DNA of 10,835 nt from Acidimicrobiia bacterium (lineage in GTDB: Bacteria > Actinomycetota > Acidimicrobiia > Acidimicrobiales > Ilumatobacteraceae). The notes below the pieces were generated by a model. That model made no database searches and was not told where the DNA came from. It saw nothing but the letters and a program-made list of their open reading frames with translations. The stretch spans positions 1 through 10,835 of the forward strand of contig JACCUL010000108.1 of the NCBI GenBank assembly GCA_013811855.1, written 5' to 3'. Below, piece by piece: positions 1-6,684 of the stretch; within the stretch, counting starts at the first letter, position 1; every line of letters begins with the position of its first letter. Both the position numbers and the translations under genes were made by a program.

Positions 1-648
1 GTCGGCCTGGACGTCGTCGTCGGGGTGACGGGCCGGGTCGGCGGCCAGCGGCGTGCCGGGCTCCACGGTCAGGCCGTACGCCGAGACGTGCGGCGGGTCC
101 AGCTCGAGCACGGCCTCGACCGTGCGCTGCCAGTCGTCGAGCCGCTCCCCGACCGCGCCGTAGATCACGTCAAGGTTGAACGACGCCAATCCGACGGCAC
201 GTGCTGCCGCGACAGCTGTCCGTACGTTGACCGGATCGTGCGTCCGGCCGAGCGCAGTGAGCACGTGCGGGACCATCGACTGCACGCCGATCGAGATGCG
301 GTTGACACCGGCGTCGACGTAGGCCGTCAACAGCCGCTCGTCGACGTCGTCCGGGTTGCACTCGACCGTGATCTCGGCGCCGTCGACCGTCGGGATCGAC
401 CCCAGCACGTCGGCCAGCGCCTCCGCCGGGACCAGCGACGGCGTACCTCCGCCGATGAACACCGTCGCGGCTGTCCGCTCGCCGATGGTGCGCTCGATGT
501 CGAGGCTCACGGCGCGCAGGTAGTCGTCGACGAGGTGCGCCTTGTCCGTCCACGTGGCGAACGCGCAGTAGTCGCACCGGGCGGCGCAGAACGGCACGTG
601 GACGTAGACCCCGAACGGTGCTCGCGGCTCCGCCGTCGCGACGCTCAC
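1..648 (-). CDS. hemW: HemW-type radical SAM protein, 3' part cut by window edge
   Basis: HemW is a radical SAM heme chaperone that hands heme to respiratory proteins; family members are often misannotated as oxygen-independent coproporphyrinogen III oxidase. The 216 visible residues hold the radical SAM core: the CxxxCxxC cluster motif CAARCDYC at residues 21-28, GGGTPS at 66-71, the ECNP segment at 96-99, ISIGVQS at 118-124, LGRTH at 133-137 and NLDVIYG at 158-164. I chose the GTG at 646-648 because it overlaps the rsmE stop as GTGA, which suggests translational coupling, and because the HemW fold begins soon after it. The gene runs off the left edge on a codon boundary, so the C-terminal HemW domain is not visible. 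One small oddity is that the residue after the third cysteine is Ala, where many HemW proteins have Asp. It is the last visible gene of the hrcA-dnaJ-rsmE-hemW run. Confidence 0.9.
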   Translation of the reverse strand, partial: MSVATAEPRAPFGVYVHVPFCAARCDYCAFATWTDKAHLVDDYLRAVSLDIERTIGERTAATVFIGGGTPSLVPAEALADVLGSIPTVDGAEITVECNPDDVDERLLTAYVDAGVNRISIGVQSMVPHVLTALGRTHDPVNVRTAVAAARAVGLASFNLDVIYGAVGERLDDWQRTVEAVLELDPPHVSAYGLTVEPGTPLAADPARHPDDDVQAD

Positions 649-1325
649 GCCGTCGCCCGATCCCGGGTGGCGACCATCAGCGCCGTGGCGACGACAGCTG
701 CCGTCTCCACCCGCAGCACGGTCGGCCCCAGCGACACGGAGCCGCCGGAGATGGCCACCTCGTGCTCCGTCCATCCACCCTCCGGCCCGACGGCCACGAG
801 GTGGTCCTCCGGCCCGATGGACCGGCCACCCGGTTCGGCGACGACACCCGCCGGGAGCACGTCAGCGGCCGGCACCGGGCCCTCGACGGTGGGCCACCAG
901 ACCCGCCGCGACTGGGCCGCGGCTTCGCCGGCGATCCGCCGCAGCCGGTCGAGGTGGCGGACGGCCCGGTCGCCGTCCCAGCGCACGACCGAGCGTTCGG
1001 CCACCACGAGCACGAGGTGGTCCACGCCGACCTCGACGCACTTCTGGACGAGCCACTCGGCGCGCTCGCCCTTCGGCGGCGCGGCGGCCACCATGACAGG
1101 CGGGTCCGGTGGGAGCTCGTGCTCGGGCTCGCCGTCCGGTGCCAACCCGTCGGCGACCAGCCGGCATGGCCGCCACCCACCGGCGCCGTCGGTGACCGTC
1201 ACCGGGTCGCCCGGACGCAGGCGCAGCACCCGCCGGAGGTGGTGATCGACGGCCTCGTCCAGCACCGGCGCGCCGAGGTCGGCGACGAGCACATGGGCCG
1301 CCGACCGACGGAGGCGCTCGTCCAT
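645..1325 (-). CDS. rsmE: 16S rRNA m3U1498 methyltransferase RsmE
   Basis: RsmE is a SPOUT-class methyltransferase that uses SAM to methylate N3 of U1498 (E. coli numbering) in 16S rRNA of the assembled 30S subunit. The 226-residue product is near the usual family length. Residues 1-70 form the PUA-like RNA-binding domain, with HHLRRVLRLRPGD around 28-40. The knotted SPOUT domain follows, with PKGERAEWLVQKCVEVGVD at 84-102, EAAAQSRR at 134-141, the SAM-binding loop GPEGGW at 180-185 and LGPTVLRVETA at 199-209. These are the family's diagnostic motifs. The ATG lies 5 bp after the dnaJ stop, with no good Shine-Dalgarno, so coupling to dnaJ translation is likely. The dnaJ-rsmE order is common in bacteria. 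Its stop overlaps the hemW GTG. Confidence 0.95.
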   Translation of the reverse strand: MDERLRRSAAHVLVADLGAPVLDEAVDHHLRRVLRLRPGDPVTVTDGAGGWRPCRLVADGLAPDGEPEHELPPDPPVMVAAAPPKGERAEWLVQKCVEVGVDHLVLVVAERSVVRWDGDRAVRHLDRLRRIAGEAAAQSRRVWWPTVEGPVPAADVLPAGVVAEPGGRSIGPEDHLVAVGPEGGWTEHEVAISGGSVSLGPTVLRVETAAVVATALMVATRDRATA

Positions 1326-1330
1326 CGGGT

Positions 1331-2443
1331 TCAGCTGAACGCGGACTTGATGCGCGAGAACAGCCCCTTGTCGGGCGGGTGCACCGACTCGCCTCGGAGC
1401 TCGGCGAGCTGGCGCAGCAGGGTTGCCTCCTCGTCGCCGAGCCGGGTCGGCACCTCGACCACCAGCCTGGCGCGCAGGTCGCCGCGCCCGCGTCCCTGCA
1501 GGCGGGGGACGCCACGACCGCGCAACGTGAACTCACGACCGGGCTGAGTGCCGGCGGCGATCACGAGCTCCTCGTCGCCGTCGAGGGTGGGCAGGTCGAG
1601 GGTCGTGCCGAGCGCCGCCTGGGCGATCGAGATCGGCACGTCGACGACGAGGTCGATGCCCTCCCGGCGGAACCGTTCGTGGGCGGCGACGCGCAGGTGC
1701 ACGAACAGATCGCCGGCCCCGCCGCCGCGCGGCCCAGCTGCGCCACGGCCGGGCAGCCGCAACGTGGAGCCCGAGTCGACGCCAGCCGGCACGTCGGCCT
1801 GGTAGGTGTGCTCGGCGGTGACGCGGCCTTCGCCCCGGCACATCGGGCACGGCGTCACGACGACGCGGCCGAGCCCGTTGCACCGTGGGCACGGGGCGCT
1901 GGAGACCATCTGCCCGAGCAGGCTCTGACGCACCCGTTGCACCTGGCCGCGGCCGTTGCAGTCGGCGCACGTGACCGGTTGCGTGCCGGCTCCGGCGCCC
2001 GTGCCGTTGCACTCGTCGCAGCGCTGCGGGAGCCGGAGGGTCACGGGGATCACGGCGCCGAACACGGCCTGCTCGAACGTGATGTCGACGACGACCTCCA
2101 TGTCCTGCCCGCGGGGCGGGCCGGTCGGCCGACGAGCCCCGCCGCCGAACGGGTTCTGCCCGCCGAAGAAGGCGTCGAACAGGTCGTTCAATCCACCCGT
2201 GAACGGCGCGCCGGCCCCGGCCCCGCCGACGCCGGACTCTCCGAAGCGGTCGTAGCGCGCCCGCTGGTCGGGGTCCGACAGCACCTCGTAGGCCCGGGCG
2301 ACCTCCTTGAAGCGTTCGGCCGTCGCCGGGTCGCCGTTGTTGGCGTCGGGGTGCAGCTTGCGGGCGGCCGTCCGGTACGCCCGCTTGATCTCGTCGCCGG
2401 TGGCCACGCGCGTCACGCCGAGCAGCTCGTAGTAGTCGCTCAC
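1331..2443 (-). CDS. dnaJ: Chaperone DnaJ (type I Hsp40)
   Basis: DnaJ is a cytosolic co-chaperone that delivers unfolded clients to DnaK and stimulates its ATPase. The 370-residue protein is full length. It has a J domain (about 1-70) with HPD at 31-33, then a short Gly/Phe-rich linker (about 71-105). The zinc-binding region has four CxxCxGxG repeats with cysteine pairs at 142/145, 159/162, 185/188 and 199/202. The C-terminal substrate-binding domains include the PGRGAAGPRGGGAGDL segment around 231-246. The start is GTG at 2441-2443, supported by GGAG six bases upstream and by the MSDYYELLGV opening. It lies 87 bp after hrcA and 5 bp before rsmE. This pairing with hrcA is typical of the second actinobacterial DnaJ (DnaJ2), which is separate from the dnaK-grpE-dnaJ1 operon; no dnaK or grpE is in the window. 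No CIRCE lies directly upstream, so regulation is probably from the hrcA promoter. Confidence 0.97.
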   Translation of the reverse strand: MSDYYELLGVTRVATGDEIKRAYRTAARKLHPDANNGDPATAERFKEVARAYEVLSDPDQRARYDRFGESGVGGAGAGAPFTGGLNDLFDAFFGGQNPFGGGARRPTGPPRGQDMEVVVDITFEQAVFGAVIPVTLRLPQRCDECNGTGAGAGTQPVTCADCNGRGQVQRVRQSLLGQMVSSAPCPRCNGLGRVVVTPCPMCRGEGRVTAEHTYQADVPAGVDSGSTLRLPGRGAAGPRGGGAGDLFVHLRVAAHERFRREGIDLVVDVPISIAQAALGTTLDLPTLDGDEELVIAAGTQPGREFTLRGRGVPRLQGRGRGDLRARLVVEVPTRLGDEEATLLRQLAELRGESVHPPDKGLFSRIKSAFS

Positions 2444-2530
2444 GGTGTGCTCCGATGCGAGTGAGCGAGCAGCGAGTGAACGGCCGCGAACGGCCTGCGT
2501 GGCCGGGGAACGCTGTGAGAGTCGGCCACG
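2444..2530. repeat. hrcA-dnaJ intergenic spacer with short direct and inverted repeats
   Basis: This 87-bp spacer carries GCGAGTGA twice (2457-2464 and 2472-2479, 15 bp apart) and GAACGGCC twice (2478-2485 and 2488-2495, 10 bp apart). It also has a 7-bp inverted repeat, CGTGGCC at 2498-2504 against GGCCACG at 2524-2530. The dnaJ Shine-Dalgarno GGAG (2450-2453, minus strand) is at its left end. The inverted repeat could form an RNA hairpin just after the hrcA stop, with a 19-nt loop, which would be weak. No CIRCE or convincing promoter is visible. Whether these repeats recur elsewhere in the genome cannot be seen here. Confidence 0.5.
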
Positions 2531-3526
2531 TCAGGACTCCTCGAGCCGGCGGCCGAGCTGATCGCTGACGACCTCCACGGTCGCCATCGCCTGCGGGTAG
2601 TTCATCCGTGTCGGACCGAGCACGCCGACCGTGCCGCGGCGCTCGCCGTCGACCACGACGGGCGCGACGACGAGCGAGCAGGACGCCAGCAGCTCGACAC
2701 CGTGCTCGCCGCCGATGGCGACGGACATGCCGCGCTGGACGATGTCGCCGATCAACGACACGACGATGAACTGCTGCTCGAGCGTGCGCAGCACGTCCCG
2801 GACGATCTCGACGGCGTCGAACGAGGCGGCCATCTGCGACGTCCCGCCGATGTACAGGTGCTCGTCGCTGGAACGCGTGCGCACGGAATCGAGCACCTGC
2901 CGGCACAGTGCGTCGACGACGGCGTCACCGCTCGGCATCAGCTCACCGGCGGCGCCGAGCGTCGACCCGACGAGGTGCCCGGCGAGGTGGGCGCCGGCGT
3001 TCGCGAGGTGGGCCGCCGACACGCCAGGGGTCAGCTCGATCGTCTCCGACTCCACCGATCCGTTGCCGAGCACGACGACCACCGTGGCGACGGTGGCCGA
3101 CAACCCGACGAGCTGCACGCTGCGGACCACGGCCGCCTCGGCCGGGGGACCGACCACGACGGCCGCGTAGTTGGTGAGCTGGGCGAGGAAGTCCGACGTG
3201 CGGTACAGCATCTCCTCCAACCGGCCGTGGGCGGAGCCGAAGAACTCGCCGACGCGGACCCGCGTCGCCAGGTCGAGCACGCCGGGGACGACGAGGTGGT
3301 CGACGAAGAAGCGGTAGCCCTTGTCCGTCGGCACGCGGCCGGCCGACGTGTGAGGTTGGACGAGGTAGCCCTCCTGCTCGAGCACGGCCATCTCGTTACG
3401 CACCGTGGCCGGTGACACGTGCACCCCGGGCGCGTCGGCGATGTGGGTCGAGCCCACCGGGAGCGCCGTGGTGATGTACTCCTGCACGACAGCGCTGAGG
3501 ATCGCGGTCTTGCGGTCGTCCAGCAT
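2531..3526 (-). CDS. hrcA: Heat-inducible transcription repressor HrcA
   Basis: HrcA represses chaperone genes by binding CIRCE operators and loses activity on heat shock, classically because free GroEL is needed to fold it. The 331-residue product matches family length. The N-terminal winged helix is clear: LDDRKTAILSAVVQEYI at the start, PVGSTHIAD, then VSPATVRNEMAVLEQEGYL followed by HTSAGRVPTDKGYRFFVD. The rest matches the GAF-like dimerisation region, ending in GVLGPTRMNYPQAMATVEVVSDQLG. I chose the ATG at 3524-3526 over the in-frame GTG at 3533-3535. The ATG gives the usual MLDDRK start and has GGAG eight bases upstream, whereas the GTG lies inside the CIRCE operator. It is the first gene after lepA (56 bp gap) and heads the dnaJ-rsmE-hemW run. 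Confidence 0.95.
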   Translation of the reverse strand: MLDDRKTAILSAVVQEYITTALPVGSTHIADAPGVHVSPATVRNEMAVLEQEGYLVQPHTSAGRVPTDKGYRFFVDHLVVPGVLDLATRVRVGEFFGSAHGRLEEMLYRTSDFLAQLTNYAAVVVGPPAEAAVVRSVQLVGLSATVATVVVVLGNGSVESETIELTPGVSAAHLANAGAHLAGHLVGSTLGAAGELMPSGDAVVDALCRQVLDSVRTRSSDEHLYIGGTSQMAASFDAVEIVRDVLRTLEQQFIVVSLIGDIVQRGMSVAIGGEHGVELLASCSLVVAPVVVDGERRGTVGVLGPTRMNYPQAMATVEVVSDQLGRRLEES

Positions 3527-3528
3527 GG

Positions 3529-3555
3529 TTGGCACTCCAGGCTACCGAGCGCCAA
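3529..3555 (-). promoter_or_regulatory. CIRCE operator (HrcA binding site)
   Basis: On the minus strand the arms are TTGGCGCTC (3547-3555) and GAGTGCCAA (3529-3537), separated by exactly 9 bp. The consensus CIRCE is TTAGCACTC-N9-GAGTGCTAA. The two arms here are perfect inverted complements except for one G/A position. The site ends two bases before the chosen hrcA ATG. It contains the GGAG Shine-Dalgarno (3535-3538), and its spacer contains a TAGCCT sequence resembling a -10 element (3539-3544). HrcA bound here should block RNA polymerase directly, giving negative autoregulation of hrcA and probably of dnaJ-rsmE-hemW. Confidence 0.93.
3539..3544 (-). promoter_or_regulatory. Candidate -10 element of hrcA
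   Basis: TAGCCT on the minus strand fits the actinobacterial TAnnnT pattern and lies in the CIRCE spacer, 12 bases before the hrcA ATG. If used, transcription would begin about 5 bases before the ATG, giving a nearly leaderless mRNA. No good -35 hexamer is visible. The same GGTAGC(C/A)T string precedes rpsT and lepA, which is the main support. Confidence 0.4.
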
Positions 3556-3582
3556 CGACGCCGGACCGGCATCCGGCGGCGG

Positions 3583-5367
3583 CTACGAGTCGAGCTTGAG
3601 CGCCGAGATGAACACGTCGCCGGGCACCTCGACGCGTCCGATCGACTTCATCTTCTTCTTGCCCTCCTTCTGCTTCTCGAGCAGCTTGCGCTTGCGTGTG
3701 ATGTCGCCGCCGTAGCACTTGGCGAGGACGTCCTTGCGCTTGGCCCGCACCGTCTCCCGGGCGATCACCTTGCCCCCGATGGCGGCCTGGATCGGCACGT
3801 CGAAGAGCTGGCGCGGGATCAGCCTCTGCAGCTTCTCCGCCATCAGCTTCCCGTAGTCGTAGGCCTTGTCACGGTGCACGATGGTCGAGAACGCATCGGC
3901 CACGACGCCGTTGAGCAGAAGGTCGACCTTGACGAGGTTCGACGGCCGGTAGCCGACGAGCTCGTAGTCGAGGCTGGCGTAACCCTGGCTGCGGCTCTTC
4001 AGCTGGTCGAAGAAGTCGACGACGACCTCGGCCAGGGGCATCAGGTAGTGCAGCTCGACGCGCTCCGGCGAGAGATACTCGAGCTTGTCCATCTCGCCCC
4101 GCCGATGCTGGCACAGCTCCATCAGCGCGCCCGTGTAGTCGGTCGGGGTGATGATGGCGACCTGCATGTACGGCTCTTCGATGAACGCCGTCTTCTGCGG
4201 TTCGGGCAGCTCGGCCGGGTTGTCGACGACGACCAGCGTCCCGTCCGTGCGCTCGACGCGGTACTCGACGCTCGGCGCGGTGGCGATGAGGTCGAGCCCG
4301 AACTCGCGCTCCAGGCGCTCCTTGACGATCTCCATGTGCAGAAGGCCGAGGAACCCGCAGCGGAACCCGAACCCCAGCGCACCGGAGCTCTCCGGCGTCG
4401 ACGTGATCGAGGAGTCGTTGAGCTTCAGCTTCTCGAGCGAGTCGCGCAGGTCCTCGAAGTCGTCGCCGTCGATGGGGAACAACCCGGAGAACACCATCGG
4501 CTTGGGATCGCGATAGCCCGGCAGCGGCGCGGCGGCCCCCCTGATCGCCGTCGTGACCGTCTCGCCCGAGCGGGCCTCGGCGACCTCCTTGATACCGGCG
4601 ATGAGGTAGCCGACCTCGCCCGGGCCGAGCTCGGGGACCGGCGTCGGGACGGGTCGGCGGGCACCGATCTCGATGACGTCGTGGAGCGCGCCGGCCTGCA
4701 TGAACCGCAGGCGCGACCCCGACGTCAGCCGGCCGTTGACGACGCGCACGCTCGACACCACGCCGCGGTACTGGTCGAACTGGCTGTCGAAGATCAGGGC
4801 CTGCAGCGGTGCATCGGCGTCTCCCACCGGGGCCGGGATGCGCTCGATGACGGCGTCGAGCAGCTCGGGGACGCCCTCGCCGGTCTTGGCCGACAGGCGC
4901 AGGATGTCGGACGCGGCGATGCCGAGCACGTTCTCGATCTCCGCCGCGTAGCGGTCGGGGTCGGCGGCCGGCAGGTCGATCTTGTTCAGCACGGCGACGA
5001 TCTCGAGGTCGTTCTCCATGGCCAGGTAGCAGTTGGCCAGGGTCTGCGCCTCGATGCCTTGGGCCGCGTCGACGACGAGCACGACGCCCTCGCAGGCGGC
5101 CAGCGAGCGGCTGACCTCGTAGCCGAAGTCGACGTGGCCCGGCGTGTCGATGAGATGCAACACGTGGCCCCGCCACCCGACACGGACGTTCTGGGCCTTG
5201 ATCGTGATGCCCCGCTCGCGCTCGAGGTCCATCGAGTCGAGGTACTGGTCGCGCATCTCCCTCGCGTCGACGGCGCCGGTGACCTCGAGGATGCGGTCCG
5301 AGAGCGTCGACTTGCCGTGATCGATGTGGGCGATGACCGAGAAGTTGCGGATCCGATCGAGGTCCAT
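3583..5367 (-). CDS. lepA: Elongation factor 4 (LepA), ribosome-associated GTPase
   Basis: LepA/EF-4 is a translational GTPase related to EF-G that acts on the ribosome; it has been implicated in back-translocation and in 30S biogenesis or initiation. The 594-residue product is full length. G motifs are intact: AHIDHGKST at 13-21 (G1), RGIT at 52-55 (G2), DTPGH at 74-78 (G3), NKID at 128-131 (G4) and SAKTG at 159-163 (G5). LepA-specific segments follow: GFRCGFLGLLHMEI in the domain III region, the EPYM and YLMPLAEVV segments in the EF-G-like domain V, and the LepA C-terminal domain ending in GKKKMKSIGRVEVPGDVF. The ATG at 5365-5367 gives the standard MDLDRIRNFSVIAHID start. It is divergent from rpsT across 95 bp, and hrcA follows 56 bp downstream. 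The lepA-hrcA neighbourhood is typical of Actinobacteria. Confidence 0.98.
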   Translation of the reverse strand: MDLDRIRNFSVIAHIDHGKSTLSDRILEVTGAVDAREMRDQYLDSMDLERERGITIKAQNVRVGWRGHVLHLIDTPGHVDFGYEVSRSLAACEGVVLVVDAAQGIEAQTLANCYLAMENDLEIVAVLNKIDLPAADPDRYAAEIENVLGIAASDILRLSAKTGEGVPELLDAVIERIPAPVGDADAPLQALIFDSQFDQYRGVVSSVRVVNGRLTSGSRLRFMQAGALHDVIEIGARRPVPTPVPELGPGEVGYLIAGIKEVAEARSGETVTTAIRGAAAPLPGYRDPKPMVFSGLFPIDGDDFEDLRDSLEKLKLNDSSITSTPESSGALGFGFRCGFLGLLHMEIVKERLEREFGLDLIATAPSVEYRVERTDGTLVVVDNPAELPEPQKTAFIEEPYMQVAIITPTDYTGALMELCQHRRGEMDKLEYLSPERVELHYLMPLAEVVVDFFDQLKSRSQGYASLDYELVGYRPSNLVKVDLLLNGVVADAFSTIVHRDKAYDYGKLMAEKLQRLIPRQLFDVPIQAAIGGKVIARETVRAKRKDVLAKCYGGDITRKRKLLEKQKEGKKKMKSIGRVEVPGDVFISALKLDS

Positions 5368-5378
5368 GCCGCCGCCGG

Positions 5379-5384
5379 ATGCTA
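5379..5384 (-). promoter_or_regulatory. Candidate -10 element of lepA
   Basis: TAGCAT on the minus strand, preceded by GG, fits TAnnnT and lies 11 bases before the lepA ATG. This predicts a leader of only about 5 bases. No Shine-Dalgarno is visible before this ATG (the bases between are CCGGCGGCGGC), which is consistent with a nearly leaderless mRNA. The -35 is not recognisable. This is inference from position and similarity to the rpsT and hrcA sites. Confidence 0.4.
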
Positions 5385-5423
5385 CCGACGGGGCGTTGCG
5401 GGTTCGGTTCAGTGGTTCGCCGG

Positions 5424-5429
5424 TAGCCT
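5424..5429 (+). promoter_or_regulatory. Candidate -10 element of rpsT
   Basis: TAGCCT, preceded by GG, lies 33 bases before the rpsT GTG in the lepA-rpsT divergent region. It predicts a leader of about 27 nt that includes the Shine-Dalgarno GAGGG (5450-5454), placed 8 bases before the start. The -35 region is weak. Confidence 0.42.
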
Positions 5430-5462
5430 TGCCCGGCTGTTTCGATCGAGAGGGTCCGATTC

Positions 5463-5726
5463 GTGGCGAACATCAAGAGCCAGAAGAAGCGCAACAAGAC
5501 CAACGCCAAGCGGGCGGCGCGCAACAAGGCGGTCAAGAGCGAGCTCAGGACGCGCGTCAAGACGGCCACGGCGTCGATCGGTTCCGACCACAACGACGAG
5601 GACGTGCGCCTGGCCGTCAAGCGGCTCGACATGGCCGCCGCCAAGGGCATCATCCACCCGAACCAGGCCGCCCGTCGCAAGAGCCGCCTGATGCGGAAGG
5701 TGTCCACCGACTCGTCACCGACGTAA
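5463..5726 (+). CDS. rpsT: 30S ribosomal protein S20
   Basis: S20 is a primary 16S rRNA-binding protein of the small subunit, an all-helical bundle at the bottom of the 30S body. The 87-residue, very basic product opens MANIKSQKKRNKTNAKRAAR, continues with RNKAVKSELRTRVKTA and has the C-terminal helix with GIIHPNQAARRKSRLMRKV. This matches the family throughout and at normal length. The start is GTG at 5463 with GAGGG (5450-5454) at good spacing. It is the only plus-strand gene in the window, divergent from lepA and convergent with holA. Its last 12 bases overlap the end of holA, so there is no room for a terminator between them. The lepA-rpsT-holA arrangement is common in Actinobacteria. Confidence 0.98.
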   Translation: MANIKSQKKRNKTNAKRAARNKAVKSELRTRVKTATASIGSDHNDEDVRLAVKRLDMAAAKGIIHPNQAARRKSRLMRKVSTDSSPT

Positions 5727-6677
5727 CCGGGACAGCCTCGCGACGAGCACCTCCATCACGATCTCGTCGGGAAGCTCACGTCCGCCGCGCAGGTCGATGT
5801 CGGCGGCGGCCAGCAGCTCGACCGCCCGCTGCACCGCTCCCCCGCCGAGCCGCCGGTACTGCTGCAGCGCCTTCTTGACCGGGAAGCCCGGCTTCGTCCC
5901 GAGCATCTCGGCCGCCTGGACCTCCGACGTCACGTCCGTCCCGTCGAGGCGGGCCAGCCGGCCGTAGTGGGTGTGCAGCACGGCCATCACCTGCAGCGGA
6001 TGGCGCCCGCCGGGCCCGGTCATCCGGGTCAGCAGGATCAGCGCCCGTGAGGTGTCACCGGCATCGATGGCGTCGGTCAGCTCCCACGGCGGCACGCCGC
6101 CGGCCTCGCCGAGGAACGGCTCGACGTCGCCGACGCCGAGCGCCCGGCCGTTGCCGTAGGTGGCGGCGAGCGTGGTGAGGATGCCGTCCACGCGGCCCAT
6201 GTCCTCGCCCAGTCGTTCGGCGATCAGCGCCATCGCCGCCGGGGCCATGCGGATCCCCGCCGTCGCCGCCTCGTCGCTGATCCAACCCTGGCGATCCCGG
6301 GCTCGGACCGGTGGCGCCGTGTCCCGCACGGTGCCACCGGCGATCTTCACGGCGTCCGTCAGCGCCTTGGCGATGCGGCCTCCCCCGCCGACCAGCACCA
6401 GCTCCGTCGTCGGGAGCGGGTCGGCGAGATAGCCGAGCAGCGGCACCAGTTCGTCGGTGGTGAACCGTCCGACCCCCCGAGCGAGCACGACGCGCGTCGC
6501 CGTGAGGAACGGCGGCGTCTGGGCGGCGTCGACGACAGGCCGCAGCTGGTACTCCTCGCCGTCGAACTCGTCGACCATCAGCGATCGGTCCCCGTCGCCG
6601 ACGAGCTGGTGGATCAGCTCGCTCACCGCGGCGCGCAGGATCGACTCGTCGGCCCCGGTCAGCAGGTGCGCGGCCAT
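5715..6677 (-). CDS. holA: DNA polymerase III subunit delta
   Basis: The delta subunit is part of the clamp loader; it binds and opens the beta clamp for loading at primer ends. The 320-residue product is a typical length. It starts MAAHLLTGADESILRAAVSE, as actinobacterial HolA does (a Walker A-less AAA+ fold). It carries the FLTATRVVLARGVGRF strand region, LPTTELVLVGGGGRIAKAL in domain I, and AAMALIAERLGEDMGRVDGILTTL then AIDAGDTSRALILLTRM in the helical and collar domains. It ends with ELLAAADIDLRGG and PDEIVMEVLVARL. The frame is open further upstream to 6806, but I chose the ATG at 6675-6677: family similarity begins there and the longer version would run inside comEC. It starts 7 bp after the comEC stop, the usual comEC-holA arrangement. 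Its 3' end overlaps rpsT tail-to-tail by 12 bp. Confidence 0.93.
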   Translation of the reverse strand: MAAHLLTGADESILRAAVSELIHQLVGDGDRSLMVDEFDGEEYQLRPVVDAAQTPPFLTATRVVLARGVGRFTTDELVPLLGYLADPLPTTELVLVGGGGRIAKALTDAVKIAGGTVRDTAPPVRARDRQGWISDEAATAGIRMAPAAMALIAERLGEDMGRVDGILTTLAATYGNGRALGVGDVEPFLGEAGGVPPWELTDAIDAGDTSRALILLTRMTGPGGRHPLQVMAVLHTHYGRLARLDGTDVTSEVQAAEMLGTKPGFPVKKALQQYRRLGGGAVQRAVELLAAADIDLRGGRELPDEIVMEVLVARLSRLRR

Positions 6678-6684
6678 GGCCGGC

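Noticed and set aside
25..1245. Long plus-strand open frames opposite hemW and rsmE
   Set aside because: They read Arg/Pro/Ser-rich low-complexity sequence with no family motifs, while the minus strand encodes clear HemW and RsmE. They are an effect of high GC.
3527..3535. GTG at 3533-3535 as the hrcA start
   Set aside because: It lies inside the CIRCE arm, adds three residues not typical of HrcA, and the ATG at 3524-3526 has a spaced GGAG.
3529..5691. 720-codon plus-strand open frame opposite lepA
   Set aside because: It is antisense to an intact lepA and runs into rpsT in the wrong frame; the product resembles no protein family.
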